From positions 1 through 63,998 of IMG/VR virus record IMGVR_UViG_3300035182_000918: 63,998 bases of DNA; one strand, 5' to 3'. The notes under the pieces were generated by a model. That model did not search any database and was not told where the DNA came from. It saw only the letters and a list, made by a program, of their open reading frames with translations. Made by a program: the position numbers and the translations under genes. Positions within the stretch are counted from its first letter, which is position 1; each line of letters begins with the position of its first letter. The stretch comes from a virus. Positions 40,711 through 50,319 of this stretch are shown here, piece by piece.

Positions 40711-40966
40711 ACTTTTCCTCCAGTATTTTGGCTATATACTTGCTGCAATTTATCTGATACAAACGCTCCCCTAAATATTTCACAGTAGCCTTCGGATACT
40801 TAACAGCCAAATCTGCGGCTTCAAGTAGTATGTCAACTACTTGTGCCTCTGGTAATATTTCCCTAACATCTTCAATCAAGTCCTCTAAAAAGATGTAGTT
40901 CGGGTAATAATCCCTTTGGGCTATAACCGCTATAATTAGCTTTGTGTATCCTTCTAACTCATACAT
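40679..40966 (-). CDS. Conserved early protein, 95 aa (genome B copy)
   Basis: Orthologue of 316-615 with a shorter C-terminus (ends KKANNNRR). It shares its core with the N-terminal domain of 48158-48619. Confidence 0.8.
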   Translation of the reverse strand: MYELEGYTKLIIAVIAQRDYYPNYIFLEDLIEDVREILPEAQVVDILLEAADLAVKYPKATVKYLGERLYQINCSKYIAKILEEKYGKKANNNRR

Positions 40967-40967
40967 A

Positions 40968-42452
40968 TCAATTAAACATCTCTACCGTTATTTCGTTATT
41001 ATTAGTCATAGGTAAATAATTGTTTTTTATTATCCTAACTTTAACCCCGTTATAATATCTATGCAACAGTGCAACCCATCTTGAGTTATCAAATAGTGCT
41101 GCTGCACCCCTTAAACCCTCTTTGCTATCGTTGTCCTTTTTTCTTAAGTGGTGTATCATCACAATGTTACCATTGGTTCTTTCAGTTAATCTCATTAATC
41201 TTTGGAATATAGCCTCTACAATCTCATTGTTGTTCTCATCGGAAAACAACATACCAACTGGGTCTATAAAAACTAAATCGCTGTTGGTTAAATGCTCTTC
41301 CACTTTCTCAAAAAAGTAGTTACCACGCCTTGTCCATTCACCATCTTTTAACAGATTAATATGGTTTATTCTTTCAACTACTATTTTTCCTGCTATTGCT
41401 TCGTAGTTACTGTCAAAATATGTATCAATTAGGTGTTTAATTCTGTATAGTATAATATAATAACTATCTTCAAGACTTATAAAAGTAGTTTTTAATCCCT
41501 CATTAATAGCACCATATACAGCACAATACAAGCTAAACATAGACTTACCTTCACCACCTCTACTTGCTAATATACCTATAACACCCTTTGGTATATTTAA
41601 GAGTTCTGGCAACAATATTTGTGGCTCTGGTATTGGTTGGGTTAAGGCTTCTATATCAATTACATACTTTTGGGTTTCCACATTTTTATATAAGTAGTCA
41701 GCATTATCTAATAGAACCCAAAAGTCTTCTTCAGAAGACTCTTGAATAAAGTCAGCAATGTCGTAACCTTTTTTGGGGTTACCTCTAAACCTTACAATTC
41801 TTATTGTATTTACTATAGGCTCAAGTGTCTTTTGAATAGCTTTTGTATTACGATATCCAGTCTCATCATTGTCTTCAAAGATAACTATATTTGATTGTTT
41901 AAAAAATTCTTCTAAATATTCTTGATATTGAATCTCAAAGCTGTTAAAACCAAGCACTATTGCATTTGCATCAATAGCAAAAGGTTTTAATGCTTCAGCA
42001 CATTTTTCACCTTCGGTTAACCATATTTCGGTATCCATACTACGCTTTTGTGCCAACTGTTGCAAATTATACAACACTTGGGTTACGCCTTTTGGTTCTA
42101 TTTTAAAGGTTTTCTTGCCATCTTTTTCATAGCGATATTTCTTATATAACTCATTACCATCTAAATCTTTATAAACATACACCACAACATTATCCACATT
42201 GTTTAAATCAAGATTGCTGTTCTTAAATTCACCCATTTCTTTAACCCCCATTAATTCTAAAAATCGTTTGTAATTACCGTGAACACCACAACCGAAGCAG
42301 TGGAACGCTCCAGTCTCTGGATTTATTCCTAAACTTGGGTTGTGGTCTTCGTGAAAAGGGCAGGTTGCAAGGTAGTTGTTTCCTACTTTTTTTATATCCA
42401 AATACTTGCTATAAAGTTCAAGATAATCAGGTTTCACTAATGCTAAATTCAT
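40968..42452 (-). CDS. Primase-helicase fusion (genome B copy)
   Basis: Orthologue of 617-2101 with all motifs kept: CPFHEDHNPS, FHCFGCG, TEGEKCAEAL, IFEDNDETGY, GGEGKS and LVFIDPVG. Only scattered substitutions separate the two proteins, in contrast to the diverged clamps. The ATG at 42452 is used as in genome A. Confidence 0.93.
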   Translation of the reverse strand: MNLALVKPDYLELYSKYLDIKKVGNNYLATCPFHEDHNPSLGINPETGAFHCFGCGVHGNYKRFLELMGVKEMGEFKNSNLDLNNVDNVVVYVYKDLDGNELYKKYRYEKDGKKTFKIEPKGVTQVLYNLQQLAQKRSMDTEIWLTEGEKCAEALKPFAIDANAIVLGFNSFEIQYQEYLEEFFKQSNIVIFEDNDETGYRNTKAIQKTLEPIVNTIRIVRFRGNPKKGYDIADFIQESSEEDFWVLLDNADYLYKNVETQKYVIDIEALTQPIPEPQILLPELLNIPKGVIGILASRGGEGKSMFSLYCAVYGAINEGLKTTFISLEDSYYIILYRIKHLIDTYFDSNYEAIAGKIVVERINHINLLKDGEWTRRGNYFFEKVEEHLTNSDLVFIDPVGMLFSDENNNEIVEAIFQRLMRLTERTNGNIVMIHHLRKKDNDSKEGLRGAAALFDNSRWVALLHRYYNGVKVRIIKNNYLPMTNNNEITVEMFN

Positions 42453-42975
42453 TTTCTTCACCCTTTTTTAATATTGTATCCCAATAGTGTGATTTTGTCA
42501 AGTCCCCTCCGATTATGTTGTGCCTTACACATTCTTCTACATCATTAAACGCTTTATCCCAATTTATTTTTTCATCTACATTATACCCGATACCCACAAC
42601 CGTTCTAAACAAATTCCAATAACCTCTTGCAAATAAGTAGAAATCTCTACTAATAGGTCTTACTAAAATCTTAACTGATTGGTCATATCTAACTGTTATA
42701 TAACCAAGAAAATAATATTTAACCTTACTCTCAAAAAAGAAATCTCCAAATACTTTAAAGCTGTAATAGCAGTTTAAGATAAAATCAGAACCCACTAAAG
42801 TAAAAGAAATAAACTCCTTAAATTTACGCGGATTAAATACAAAACCAGAGATAGGCAAAACCTGAAGATACGCTCTGTTTTGAACAAAGTCTGGATATTT
42901 AACTTGGGCTTTGTTAGCCTTTGTAAGCATCTTCCTTATTCGTATATTATATCCTTTTATGCTGTTTCTAATCAT
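42427..42975 (-). CDS. Conserved early protein, 182 aa (genome B copy)
   Basis: Orthologue of 2076-2624, nearly identical. Its start overlaps the end of the inserted methyltransferase gene by 4 nt, showing that the insertion was fitted into the operon. Function unknown. Confidence 0.8.
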   Translation of the reverse strand: MIRNSIKGYNIRIRKMLTKANKAQVKYPDFVQNRAYLQVLPISGFVFNPRKFKEFISFTLVGSDFILNCYYSFKVFGDFFFESKVKYYFLGYITVRYDQSVKILVRPISRDFYLFARGYWNLFRTVVGIGYNVDEKINWDKAFNDVEECVRHNIIGGDLTKSHYWDTILKKGEENEFSISET

Positions 42976-43715
42976 AATAATATCCTTGTTAATCTTCCTT
43001 CTGCCATTTTAATATATTCTGGATTTTCTTCTATGCCTATGTAATTTCTTCCAAGCTTCTTCGCGGTTACTGCTGTTGTGCCGCTTCCCATAAATGGGTC
43101 TAAAACCACATCACCCTTTAGCGTGCTTGCCTGAATAAACCTACCCACAACTGCTTCAGGTTTTTCTGTAGGGTGTTCTGTTTGACCATACGAAGATTTA
43201 TTAGCTGTAAGCATATAATTACACATTTCTTTTTGAGTTAAAAAGTTCTTAATTTTACCTTCACCCTTACTTCCAACCCAAACAAATTCTGAAGATGAAA
43301 GCCAATTTACTTTACGAAAAGAAGGCACAGGGTTTGTTTTAGCCCATACAAAAATAGTTCTTGATTTGACACCATATTTAGGTGCTAAAAACAAATCAAA
43401 ATAACCTATTCTTTGTTTATCAAAAAAAATATAAATCCAGCTTTTTGGTTTTAACACCCTTATACACTCTTTAAACCAACTTTCAGTAAACTCAAAAAAA
43501 TCTTGTTCACTGTCAAAACAGTCCCACTCTCCAAAATCTAATCTAATGTCCGAATTTCTTTTATGTGTTTTTGATGATAAATTTTTTCTACTAATCTTAT
43601 TGCCTTCTTGACTAATAAAATAAGGTGGGTCAGTAACAACTAAATCCACACTTTCATCTGGGATTGTTTTTAACACTTCTAAACAATCACCTTGTATTAT
43701 CTTGTTTACTTCCAT
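42972..43715 (-). CDS. Orphan DNA methyltransferase (genome B only)
   Basis: A 247-residue beta-class amino-methyltransferase. VVTDPPYF (D29-Y32) is catalytic motif IV, TEHPTEKP is the motif preceding SAM binding, and DPFMGSGTT (from 206) with YIGIEENPEY is motif I. It should methylate adenine N6 or cytosine N4 in host or phage DNA. No restriction enzyme is nearby, so protection against host restriction or gene regulation is likely. It is inserted between the nuclease and the 182-residue gene; genome A has 4 bp there. Confidence 0.93.
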   Translation of the reverse strand: MEVNKIIQGDCLEVLKTIPDESVDLVVTDPPYFISQEGNKISRKNLSSKTHKRNSDIRLDFGEWDCFDSEQDFFEFTESWFKECIRVLKPKSWIYIFFDKQRIGYFDLFLAPKYGVKSRTIFVWAKTNPVPSFRKVNWLSSSEFVWVGSKGEGKIKNFLTQKEMCNYMLTANKSSYGQTEHPTEKPEAVVGRFIQASTLKGDVVLDPFMGSGTTAVTAKKLGRNYIGIEENPEYIKMAEGRLTRILL

Positions 43716-43717
43716 AC

Positions 43718-44689
43718 TTACTTCTCCAACTTAAACAATTGCTCCTGTGCCTGTTTGCAAAATGGTGCCGCTTTACAATACAAAGCACAGTTCATAACAC
43801 CTTCCCTTTCCTCAATTGTATATTTTTTGTCTGGATTATCCCTAATAAACATTTCAGCCTCAAGCTTGGTATTAAATATTTTTACCGCACTTTTTCGCTT
43901 TGGTTGTTTTACGGCATAAGTTGTAGGTCTTAACATCTTCTCATCATCAGAACAGATATCTAACTCATACAAATCTTGGGGCGGTAACTCTATTAGCTTT
44001 TTATACAAGTAAATACGCTCCGACAAATATTTTTCTACATCTTCCATAGGCATTACATTAACAGGCACGACTGTTACATTTTCTTGGGGATAATCGCTTT
44101 GACTTGTTTTTGATTGTTGCCAACCATCCCAAAAGAATGTTATATCAGCCTTTACTATTTGAGTTAACCTCTCTTCTGTATTTGCTCCCAAATAGCGATA
44201 AACCGATAATTGCTTTTCATAATTTGCATAAGTTCCAAAGACATACTTATAGGTGCTTGCTGTCTTCCAATCTACAAGCTTTTCATCTGGAAAAGAAACA
44301 AGGTCAATAACGCCTTTTATTGTAATATCATCAATTGTTAATTTAACAGGATACTCAACCAAATAATCCTCTTCTTTTGTTATCTCTCTTAAAAATTCAG
44401 GCTTAATATCCACATAATCGCCATTAAGGATTGCCCTTAAGTAATCGGAATAAAACTCATTTTTAATTCTTGTCGTAGCATAAAGTAATGCTATTTGGTT
44501 GTGCAATGCTGTTCCCTTAAAAGCACGAAAAGTATCTCTTTTATTCGTGGGTAAATTTACTTTCTTTTTTAGGGCTGCCGCTTTTAAAGAGCCTATAATA
44601 TCAGTGACCCCCACAGTATGGGGGTCTTTGTTTTGAGGGTGTAAATTGCTTATTGATTCATATAAATCATCTAAATACTTTGTCATCAC
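43718..44689 (-). CDS. PD-(D/E)XK nuclease (genome B copy)
   Basis: Orthologue of 2629-3600 with FKGTALHNQIALLYA, IKGVIDLVSF, VDWKTA and the C-terminal NCALYCKAAPFC group. The inverted repeat near its 5' end is also kept (44606-44626). Confidence 0.88.
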   Translation of the reverse strand: MMTKYLDDLYESISNLHPQNKDPHTVGVTDIIGSLKAAALKKKVNLPTNKRDTFRAFKGTALHNQIALLYATTRIKNEFYSDYLRAILNGDYVDIKPEFLREITKEEDYLVEYPVKLTIDDITIKGVIDLVSFPDEKLVDWKTASTYKYVFGTYANYEKQLSVYRYLGANTEERLTQIVKADITFFWDGWQQSKTSQSDYPQENVTVVPVNVMPMEDVEKYLSERIYLYKKLIELPPQDLYELDICSDDEKMLRPTTYAVKQPKRKSAVKIFNTKLEAEMFIRDNPDKKYTIEEREGVMNCALYCKAAPFCKQAQEQLFKLEK

Positions 44690-45195
44690 AGTTCCTCCTC
44701 CTCTGGGTCAGGTTCCTCTTTTTTTCCCGTTACTACGCTTTGAATATCCTTTAGTTCCCATATGTTTTGACCTGACTGTAAGTCTGCTAAAAAATCGTAT
44801 CCCTTTTCTAAATTATCCAACAATTTTAACAATGCGTGATAGCTAAAAGCAGTTACTTTAAGCCCATCAATCATAAGTTGATATGTGTTTTTTTCTTCAC
44901 TCTTTTCTATCACTTTTAAGGCTATATCCTTTGCATATGCAAGCAACATAGTTTTATCTCTATTATCACCACCATTGCCTCTTGAAAAACCATTTTGCGA
45001 TGTAGTAGGTTGAGTATTTAATTTTGTTGCCTTTACAATTTTTGGATATTGTTCCCCTTCAATCTCTACTTCATACACTCCACCCTGTTCAAATACCAAT
45101 TTTTCGTTCCAACAATAATACTTCCCGTTTACCATCGTATAACTTTTACCTTTTTGGGTTGTTTTTTTCTCAACCTTTGACACAGTTAATTGCAT
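44686..45195 (-). CDS. Putative SSB (genome B copy)
   Basis: Orthologue of 3597-4106 with the same Gly/Asn linker and acidic tail (EEPDPEEEEL). It lacks the upstream promoter that the HNH insertion supplies in genome A and must be read from further upstream. Confidence 0.6.
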   Translation of the reverse strand: MQLTVSKVEKKTTQKGKSYTMVNGKYYCWNEKLVFEQGGVYEVEIEGEQYPKIVKATKLNTQPTTSQNGFSRGNGGDNRDKTMLLAYAKDIALKVIEKSEEKNTYQLMIDGLKVTAFSYHALLKLLDNLEKGYDFLADLQSGQNIWELKDIQSVVTGKKEEPDPEEEEL

Positions 45196-45198
45196 AAA

Positions 45199-45648
45199 TT
45201 ATTCCTCCTTGTTTCTTTTTAATATTTTGTCAGCTATCTTCTCTGCTAACTCTTTTAATAATTTAAAATCACAAAAAGCTTGGTATCCATCTTCAATAAC
45301 CTCTCTTAATGTCCAATCCTTACCTTCCTCTATGAAACTTCCCAAAGTGAAATAATCGTCTGCGTGCATATAATCCCAACCATACCAGTAAAAACCTTTT
45401 GGATAATGCTTACCATCGCCTTCCTCGCTAAAAGTTAAACCACCGTGACATCTTAAAGGCACCTCATAATCACTAAACCCCGCTAATGGGTGGTCTTCTG
45501 GTATACCCAAATACTGTGTAAAATGACTACCTCTAACATTCAGTATCAACCTTTGCACACCTTCTTCATTCCACTCCAAAACCTTGCAACTCTGTTCTCC
45601 AAAATCCCTTGCGTGCCTTTTACCAAGTTCATCAGACACTCTTAACAT
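45199..45648 (-). CDS. HGGLTF-type conserved phage protein, 149 aa (genome B copy)
   Basis: Orthologue of 4678-5136 with GIPEDHPLAGFSDYE and WYGWDYMHADDY. It ends KRNKEE, probably the uninterrupted original C-terminus. Confidence 0.85.
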   Translation of the reverse strand: MLRVSDELGKRHARDFGEQSCKVLEWNEEGVQRLILNVRGSHFTQYLGIPEDHPLAGFSDYEVPLRCHGGLTFSEEGDGKHYPKGFYWYGWDYMHADDYFTLGSFIEEGKDWTLREVIEDGYQAFCDFKLLKELAEKIADKILKRNKEE

Positions 45649-45651
45649 AAT

Positions 45652-45951
45652 TCACACCTCCTTTTTAATATCTCTCATTAATTGTGCTAATAAAATACTT
45701 CTTGCTGGATAGTTTCTTGTTGACAAATATTCTGGTATTCCATTGTCTAAAAAATAATTCCAACTCTTTACAAAAAAATCCTCTACATCTTTCATAGGAG
45801 CACCTTTAGAAGTATCACTGGCGTAAAAGAAATCCAATTCGTGTTTCATTAAGTAAATAATTGTCATATACATTCGGCTGTAATCACTATCAAAATATTT
45901 ACCAAAAAAATTACCAGCATCTTCGCCATCTTTAAATCTTGGTAATTCCAC
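45652..45951 (-). CDS. MEL-F-FF family small protein, 99 aa (genome B only)
   Basis: Starts MELPRFKDGEDAGNFFGKYF and ends ILLAQLMRDIKKEV, the family plan seen at 9785, 39575 and 53045. It is one of three genes inserted between the resolvase and the HGGLTF gene in genome B. Function unknown. Confidence 0.65.
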   Translation of the reverse strand: MELPRFKDGEDAGNFFGKYFDSDYSRMYMTIIYLMKHELDFFYASDTSKGAPMKDVEDFFVKSWNYFLDNGIPEYLSTRNYPARSILLAQLMRDIKKEV

Positions 45952-45952
45952 A

Positions 45953-46324
45953 TCACACCCCCTTTTGCCAATTCTTTATCAATTCTGAATTAATATTATC
46001 CAAGCCTTTAAGAGGTAGTTCATCTCCTTCCCAAATTAATGTAATAGGCTCAATATATTTATTTGGTTTCTGGGGTATATCGTGATACTCCCACCATTCA
46101 CTCTTATTATAATCCCAATGTCTATCAAGCCAAAAATCCTTACCTACAACTAATAAATCAGTAGCTACTTTTGGGACTCTCAAACTTTCGTATTGTATGT
46201 TAGCAAGTTTCTCGAAAACTTCCCAAGAAAAATAACCCCACGACTCACTCCCGCACCATAAAACATCTTCTACAGACTTTAGATTTCTGTGTAAAACATC
46301 TAAAGTTTCCACTAATAAATTCAT
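45953..46324 (-). CDS. Acidic Trp-rich protein, 123 aa (genome B only)
   Basis: MNLLVETLDVLHRNLKSVED begins an acidic protein with many Trp residues (DFWLDRHWDYNKSEWWEYHD). No family recognised. The ATG follows GGAGGTG. Confidence 0.65.
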   Translation of the reverse strand: MNLLVETLDVLHRNLKSVEDVLWCGSESWGYFSWEVFEKLANIQYESLRVPKVATDLLVVGKDFWLDRHWDYNKSEWWEYHDIPQKPNKYIEPITLIWEGDELPLKGLDNINSELIKNWQKGV

Positions 46325-46338
46325 ACACACCTCCTAAT

Positions 46339-46701
46339 TTAACATTTCTTGTTTCTAAAATAAGCTTCAAACTCTTCTTTAAATTCTTTAGTAAACATAT
46401 TCAAAACCTTTTCTACATCATATTCTTTATTACAATTTTTCTCTATTGTTCTTAATATTTGTTTCTTCATATCTGTTATGTAAGGCGGATAAGGTATCCC
46501 TGGGCATCTGTAGTTCAAGTCCATTTGTCCTAAACAAAATCTTATAGTTTCTTTGTCTTCTTCGTTCTCAACTGATGAGATTAAACGTCTACTTATTTCC
46601 CATAGTAAATCACTTTTTTCGGGGAAATACTTTTTAGAAAGAGCATTCTCGTAACAATCTAACAAAATTTCAGCATAAGTATTAGATATTTTATCACTCA
46701 T
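46339..46701 (-). CDS. Helical protein, 120 aa (genome B only)
   Basis: MSDKISNTYAEILLDCYENA opens a helical, acidic protein with four Cys residues (C16, C70, C81, C106 approximately). It is the first gene after the promoter at 46722-46749. Function unknown. Confidence 0.65.
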   Translation of the reverse strand: MSDKISNTYAEILLDCYENALSKKYFPEKSDLLWEISRRLISSVENEEDKETIRFCLGQMDLNYRCPGIPYPPYITDMKKQILRTIEKNCNKEYDVEKVLNMFTKEFKEEFEAYFRNKKC

Positions 46702-46711
46702 ATTACACCTC

Positions 46712-47191
46712 CTAGTTTTCTAATATATCACTTTTTTTAGATTTGTCAAGTAAAAAATTTAAAGTATACAACCCTATGCATACAGCATCGGCTGTATCAA
46801 AAGACCTCATAATCTGTCCTGTGTATTTCTCGGCGTAAGCTAATGCCGCTTCTTTGCGTTCCTTTCTGGGTGCTTTTGCACCTAACTCAAGCACCTTTTG
46901 CCACTCTGAAGCCGACACCCTAATTATACTACCCATCGGGTTACAAACTCTGTAAAGCGTTGTTACTTCAGCCCGTAAAGCAACCAAATCCATCAGTATT
47001 TTAGCATTGTTGTAATAATACTGCAATTCAATCGCAAGATATTTTGCGGGATTTTTAAGTAAAAATTGCCACATAGTGTTAAAGCTGTAATCAAAGGTGT
47101 TACAATACCTTAAAGTCTTATCCTTCCATAAAGCGACGCCCAATCTCTTTCCTGGATCTATGCTTATAAGATCATAAACAGTAATACTCAT
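46712..47191 (-). CDS. RuvC-like resolvase (genome B copy)
   Basis: Orthologue of 5149-5628 with SIDPGKRLGVALWKD, AIELQYYYNN and SFDTADAVCIGLY. The ATG at 47191 matches the genome A start; the longer in-frame extension overlaps the zinc-ribbon gene and is rejected. Confidence 0.88.
   Translation of the reverse strand: MSITVYDLISIDPGKRLGVALWKDKTLRYCNTFDYSFNTMWQFLLKNPAKYLAIELQYYYNNAKILMDLVALRAEVTTLYRVCNPMGSIIRVSASEWQKVLELGAKAPRKERKEAALAYAEKYTGQIMRSFDTADAVCIGLYTLNFLLDKSKKSDILEN
46722..46749 (-). promoter_or_regulatory. Sigma-70-like promoter in the resolvase 3' end
   Basis: Minus strand TTGACA (46744-46749), 16 bp, TATATT (46722-46727), reading into the three genome B-specific genes. Confidence 0.7.
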
Positions 47192-47355
47192 CTGTCCTCC
47201 TCTTTTTTCTGATATTCTTCCAAGTGATGTTTGAATACCAATACCTTGCATTTCGGACACCTTACTACAATACAACCATCATCAAGCTTGTCTGTAACCT
47301 TCCAATCAAGCTTGTTAGAAGTTTCTCTACAAATAGGACACTTGTATTGTTTCAT
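47188..47355 (-). CDS. Small zinc-ribbon protein, 55 aa (genome B copy)
   Basis: Orthologue of 5625-5792, with both CPxC knuckles kept. Confidence 0.8.
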   Translation of the reverse strand: MKQYKCPICRETSNKLDWKVTDKLDDGCIVVRCPKCKVLVFKHHLEEYQKKEEDR

Positions 47356-48161
47356 ATTAGTTCTACGCCTCCTTTTAACCATTCTATACTACCATTTCTC
47401 TCTTTAGCTTGACTTCTATCCATCACCTCCCATTTGTCATTTTGTTTTAAAAGATTTATTAAAGTATCTACTGTTACCGATGCTTGCCAATGTTGTGTGA
47501 ATATTCCTACACTATCACCTTCAGTAAATTTCACTTTCATTTCCCAATAAAGCACTGGATTAAATCTATGATACCTATAAAAAAGTTCTAAATTGTGTTC
47601 CCACTCACTAAAATTTTTCTGTGATTTTAATTTCTTAACCGCTTCTGATTCTTCCTCTACATACAAAGTAACATTTGGGTCAAGATGATTTATAAACGGA
47701 AAGAATATTTTACTAAATCTTATATCTTGCAACTCTGAATTAATTAACATAGGCTCATTACTATAATCATTGATACAATAAAAAGCTATTTTATTATCTT
47801 CAATTATCACATCATTGAAGTTATTATAAAACAACCAATCTCCTCTAAACCTTTTCCAACATTTTACTATTTCTATGGCTTCTTCATAGGATATTCCATA
47901 AAAATTCCTATCAAAATATTCTATCATACAAAAATTTTCGTTAAAAAAAATTTGCTTCGGGTTATAAATTATTTCTCTTTTTTCACAGGGTATATCTGTT
48001 TTTTCTATATTCCTTGAACCATCCTTAAATGTTTTTTTGAACATTAAAGATTTACATTTAGGACACATTACCACAAGACCCTTTTTTTTTATTCTCTTTT
48101 TTGGTTTTAATTCGTCTTCATTTACCATCTCATTACACACAGGACACTTATACTGTTTCAT
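47352..48161 (-). CDS. Zinc-ribbon protein, 269 aa (genome B copy)
   Basis: Nearly identical to 5789-6598. The N-terminal zinc ribbon and the unknown aromatic-rich domain are both preserved. Confidence 0.8.
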   Translation of the reverse strand: MKQYKCPVCNEMVNEDELKPKKRIKKKGLVVMCPKCKSLMFKKTFKDGSRNIEKTDIPCEKREIIYNPKQIFFNENFCMIEYFDRNFYGISYEEAIEIVKCWKRFRGDWLFYNNFNDVIIEDNKIAFYCINDYSNEPMLINSELQDIRFSKIFFPFINHLDPNVTLYVEEESEAVKKLKSQKNFSEWEHNLELFYRYHRFNPVLYWEMKVKFTEGDSVGIFTQHWQASVTVDTLINLLKQNDKWEVMDRSQAKERNGSIEWLKGGVELI

Positions 48162-48619
48162 TTTGCCTCCTTCTTGTATTTCTTAAAACCATATTTCCAA
48201 GCATAGTGCCAAATTGTTTCTTTAATACAACCACATTCTTTGGCTATATCATTGGCACTCCTGTTCTTAATTAAATATTCCTGTCTTAACCACACGGGGT
48301 CTTTAAAGTTTTCGTTTTTAAACACATTGTATTGTGTTAATACTCTGCAACTTCCTTCCTGTGGTGAATTTCCGCTTATAAGTATTTTCGCTATAAGCTT
48401 CGGTAGATTAATATGATACAATGCAAAATGCCAATGGTTAAAGTCTCTGATGACAGTCTTTGGATATTTTTCCACTATCTCAAACAACACCATTCGGATA
48501 CTTGAAATATCCGCTTTGACCAACTCTAAAGTATCCTCAACTAAATCCTCTGATGTTATGTAGTTAGGATACTTATCTTCCTCAAGTAAAACTCTTTTTA
48601 AAAGCCCCAGTGCGCCCAT
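48158..48619 (-). CDS. Two-domain helix-turn-helix protein, 153 aa (genome B copy)
   Basis: Orthologue of 6595-7056 with the KNRSANDIAKECGCIKETIW helix-turn-helix. First gene after the promoter at 48640-48667. Confidence 0.8.
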   Translation of the reverse strand: MGALGLLKRVLLEEDKYPNYITSEDLVEDTLELVKADISSIRMVLFEIVEKYPKTVIRDFNHWHFALYHINLPKLIAKILISGNSPQEGSCRVLTQYNVFKNENFKDPVWLRQEYLIKNRSANDIAKECGCIKETIWHYAWKYGFKKYKKEAK

Positions 48620-48639
48620 TTCACACCTCCATAAAATAC

Positions 48640-48667
48640 AATATACACATTTTTTTCAAAAAGTCAA
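48640..48667 (-). promoter_or_regulatory. Promoter of the genome B replication operon
   Basis: Minus strand TTGACT (48662-48667), 16 bp, TATATT (48640-48645). Confidence 0.8.
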
Positions 48668-49301
48668 GAAAAAAATTCACAAAAAATACAACCCTAAAAA
48701 ATCACCATAAGATACCACCCTAAAAATTGCCTACAAGGCTATTTATTTTAGCGTGGTGAGTGTTTAGAGCCCTCTATAGTATAATTGCCCTGTGAGATAA
48801 AAACACCCCCAAATTAGCCCTTTATTTAGATTTGTTTTAGTTTTGTCTAAAAAATGTTAGGTTAGTCTAACTTTTTTAGTTTTATCTAACGGTATATAAA
48901 AAAATATATAACGCACTGCTTCTCTTTTTCAAGCGGTGCTTTAGGCACCGCAAGATTTTAACAAAAGAAAAAAACACATACCAGCCCAGCTGATAGGCTG
49001 GGGAAGCCTGCAAGCTTTTAGCTTGCAGATACTGGAACGGATTTTGCTACGCGCGCACGCGCGCGATTATTATATATTATATTTTATACCTCTCTCTTTA
49101 GAGAGAGATATATTTCTTTCTTTTCTTTTGTTACTTTTCTTTTCTTTCTTAAAACTTCGGATAACTTTAGTTAGGAAGTTATTAACTTATTACTTATGAT
49201 TGTGTAAAGTAAAGTCGTTTTTGTTTTACGCAAAATTATTTGTGTGCTATTTGGTATACACAAAATTATTTGTGTGCGGTATTTTGAAGAATATCGTAAA
49301 C
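48668..49301. other. Non-coding region with hairpins and operator-like repeats (genome B)
   Basis: Counterpart of 7105-7821. It keeps the GTTAGTCTAAC palindrome (about 48860), three hairpins, the CG tract (about 49050-49066), the polypyrimidine tract and the two 17-bp repeats (49231-49247 and 49261-49277). It is shorter because of several deletions, one of which removes one arm of a hairpin at about 49031. Confidence 0.7.
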
Positions 49302-49325
49302 AAAAAAAAGAGGGCTTACGCCCCC
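49302..49325 (-). terminator. Rho-independent terminator (genome B)
   Basis: Same hairpin as at 7822-7843 with a slightly longer T run. Confidence 0.85.
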
Positions 49326-49541
49326 TTATAGCATCTCATCGTTCTTATGGTTCTTGTAGTATTCTATGATTGCAATCCTAAAGAGTTCCGATGCTTTGTA
49401 ACCTTGTTTTTCAGCAAATCTAACCCACTTCTCATATGCTTCCTCTGTGGTCTGGAAGCATACAATTTTTTTTGGTGTTTTCTTTGGTCTACCTACGCCC
49501 TTTCTTTCATACTTGTCTTTGATTACTTCAACCATATCCAT
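49326..49541 (-). CDS. RHH-like DNA-binding protein with AT-hook-like segment (genome B copy)
   Basis: Orthologue of 7844-8059 with two or three substitutions. GRPKKTPKK and the strand-helix-helix region are kept. Confidence 0.7.
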   Translation of the reverse strand: MDMVEVIKDKYERKGVGRPKKTPKKIVCFQTTEEAYEKWVRFAEKQGYKASELFRIAIIEYYKNHKNDEML

Positions 49542-49542
49542 T

Positions 49543-49764
49543 TTATACCTCCCTTAATCTTAAAATATCTTCTAACTCTTTAATTACAGAAGCCATTTCT
49601 TTGATTTTTTGACGACAGTCATATAAGTCTGCATCAATAGTTTTACCACCATATAGATGCAAAAAATTATCAGCATAAATAGATGCATCTTCTACTTTAT
49701 ATTCTATTTCTTCTCTTTGTTCTTTGAGTATTTTGATAATTGTTAACAATTTTTCTTTGTTCAT
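49543..49764 (-). CDS. Small helical protein, 73 aa (genome B copy)
   Basis: Differs from 8061-8282 at one position. Function unknown. Confidence 0.75.
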   Translation of the reverse strand: MNKEKLLTIIKILKEQREEIEYKVEDASIYADNFLHLYGGKTIDADLYDCRQKIKEMASVIKELEDILRLREV

Positions 49765-49774
49765 ATTACACCTT

Positions 49775-50128
49775 CTAATATTTTAGATTTAACTCTAATT
49801 CTCTTAACATAATATCGTTTGTTTTTAAGGTATCTTGCATAATACTAAACAATTCCTCAAGTCTATCAAAGCTGTATTCAGTCATTTCATCCACAGTTCC
49901 TATCTTAAGAGTGTTTAAAATCCGATTGCAAGTCTGAAGTTTTTCAATGTTTTCTTCTATATCCCTCTTTAAACTGTTTAAAATCACCTCTGCCTCTTTG
50001 TAGCTTTGTTGTTTTTGTTTTCTTTGTATTTCTTCCCACATTCTTTTACCTGTTTCCGTTTCTGTCATCGTTTCAATCATTTTGTCAATTTGATTTTGTA
50101 GTTTTGCTACACTTACAACCTCATTCAT
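49775..50128 (-). CDS. Coiled-coil protein, 117 aa (genome B copy)
   Basis: Orthologue of 8293-8646 with scattered conservative changes. Function unknown. Confidence 0.75.
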   Translation of the reverse strand: MNEVVSVAKLQNQIDKMIETMTETETGKRMWEEIQRKQKQQSYKEAEVILNSLKRDIEENIEKLQTCNRILNTLKIGTVDEMTEYSFDRLEELFSIMQDTLKTNDIMLRELELNLKY

Positions 50129-50172
50129 AAAAAACCTCCTTTTTTTAAAAATTACCTAAAATTAAGATAAAA

Positions 50173-50319
50173 TTATCTAAACAATATTTCTATGGTTGTT
50201 ATCCATAGTAAGGTTGTTATTAAAGTAAAAATAACCCAAGCCCATACTCCGTTTTTACTTGCGTAATCACTTTGTTCTTTGTTTGTCTTTGTAATTTTGT
50301 AATTCTTATAATCAATCAT
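50173..50319 (-). CDS. Single-helix membrane micro-protein, 48 aa (genome B copy)
   Basis: Orthologue of 8691-8837 (MIDYKNYKITKTNKEQSDY, then a hydrophobic segment, ending TTIEILFR). Here it overlaps the end of the extra gene 50312-50590 by 8 nt. Confidence 0.7.
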   Translation of the reverse strand: MIDYKNYKITKTNKEQSDYASKNGVWAWVIFTLITTLLWITTIEILFR

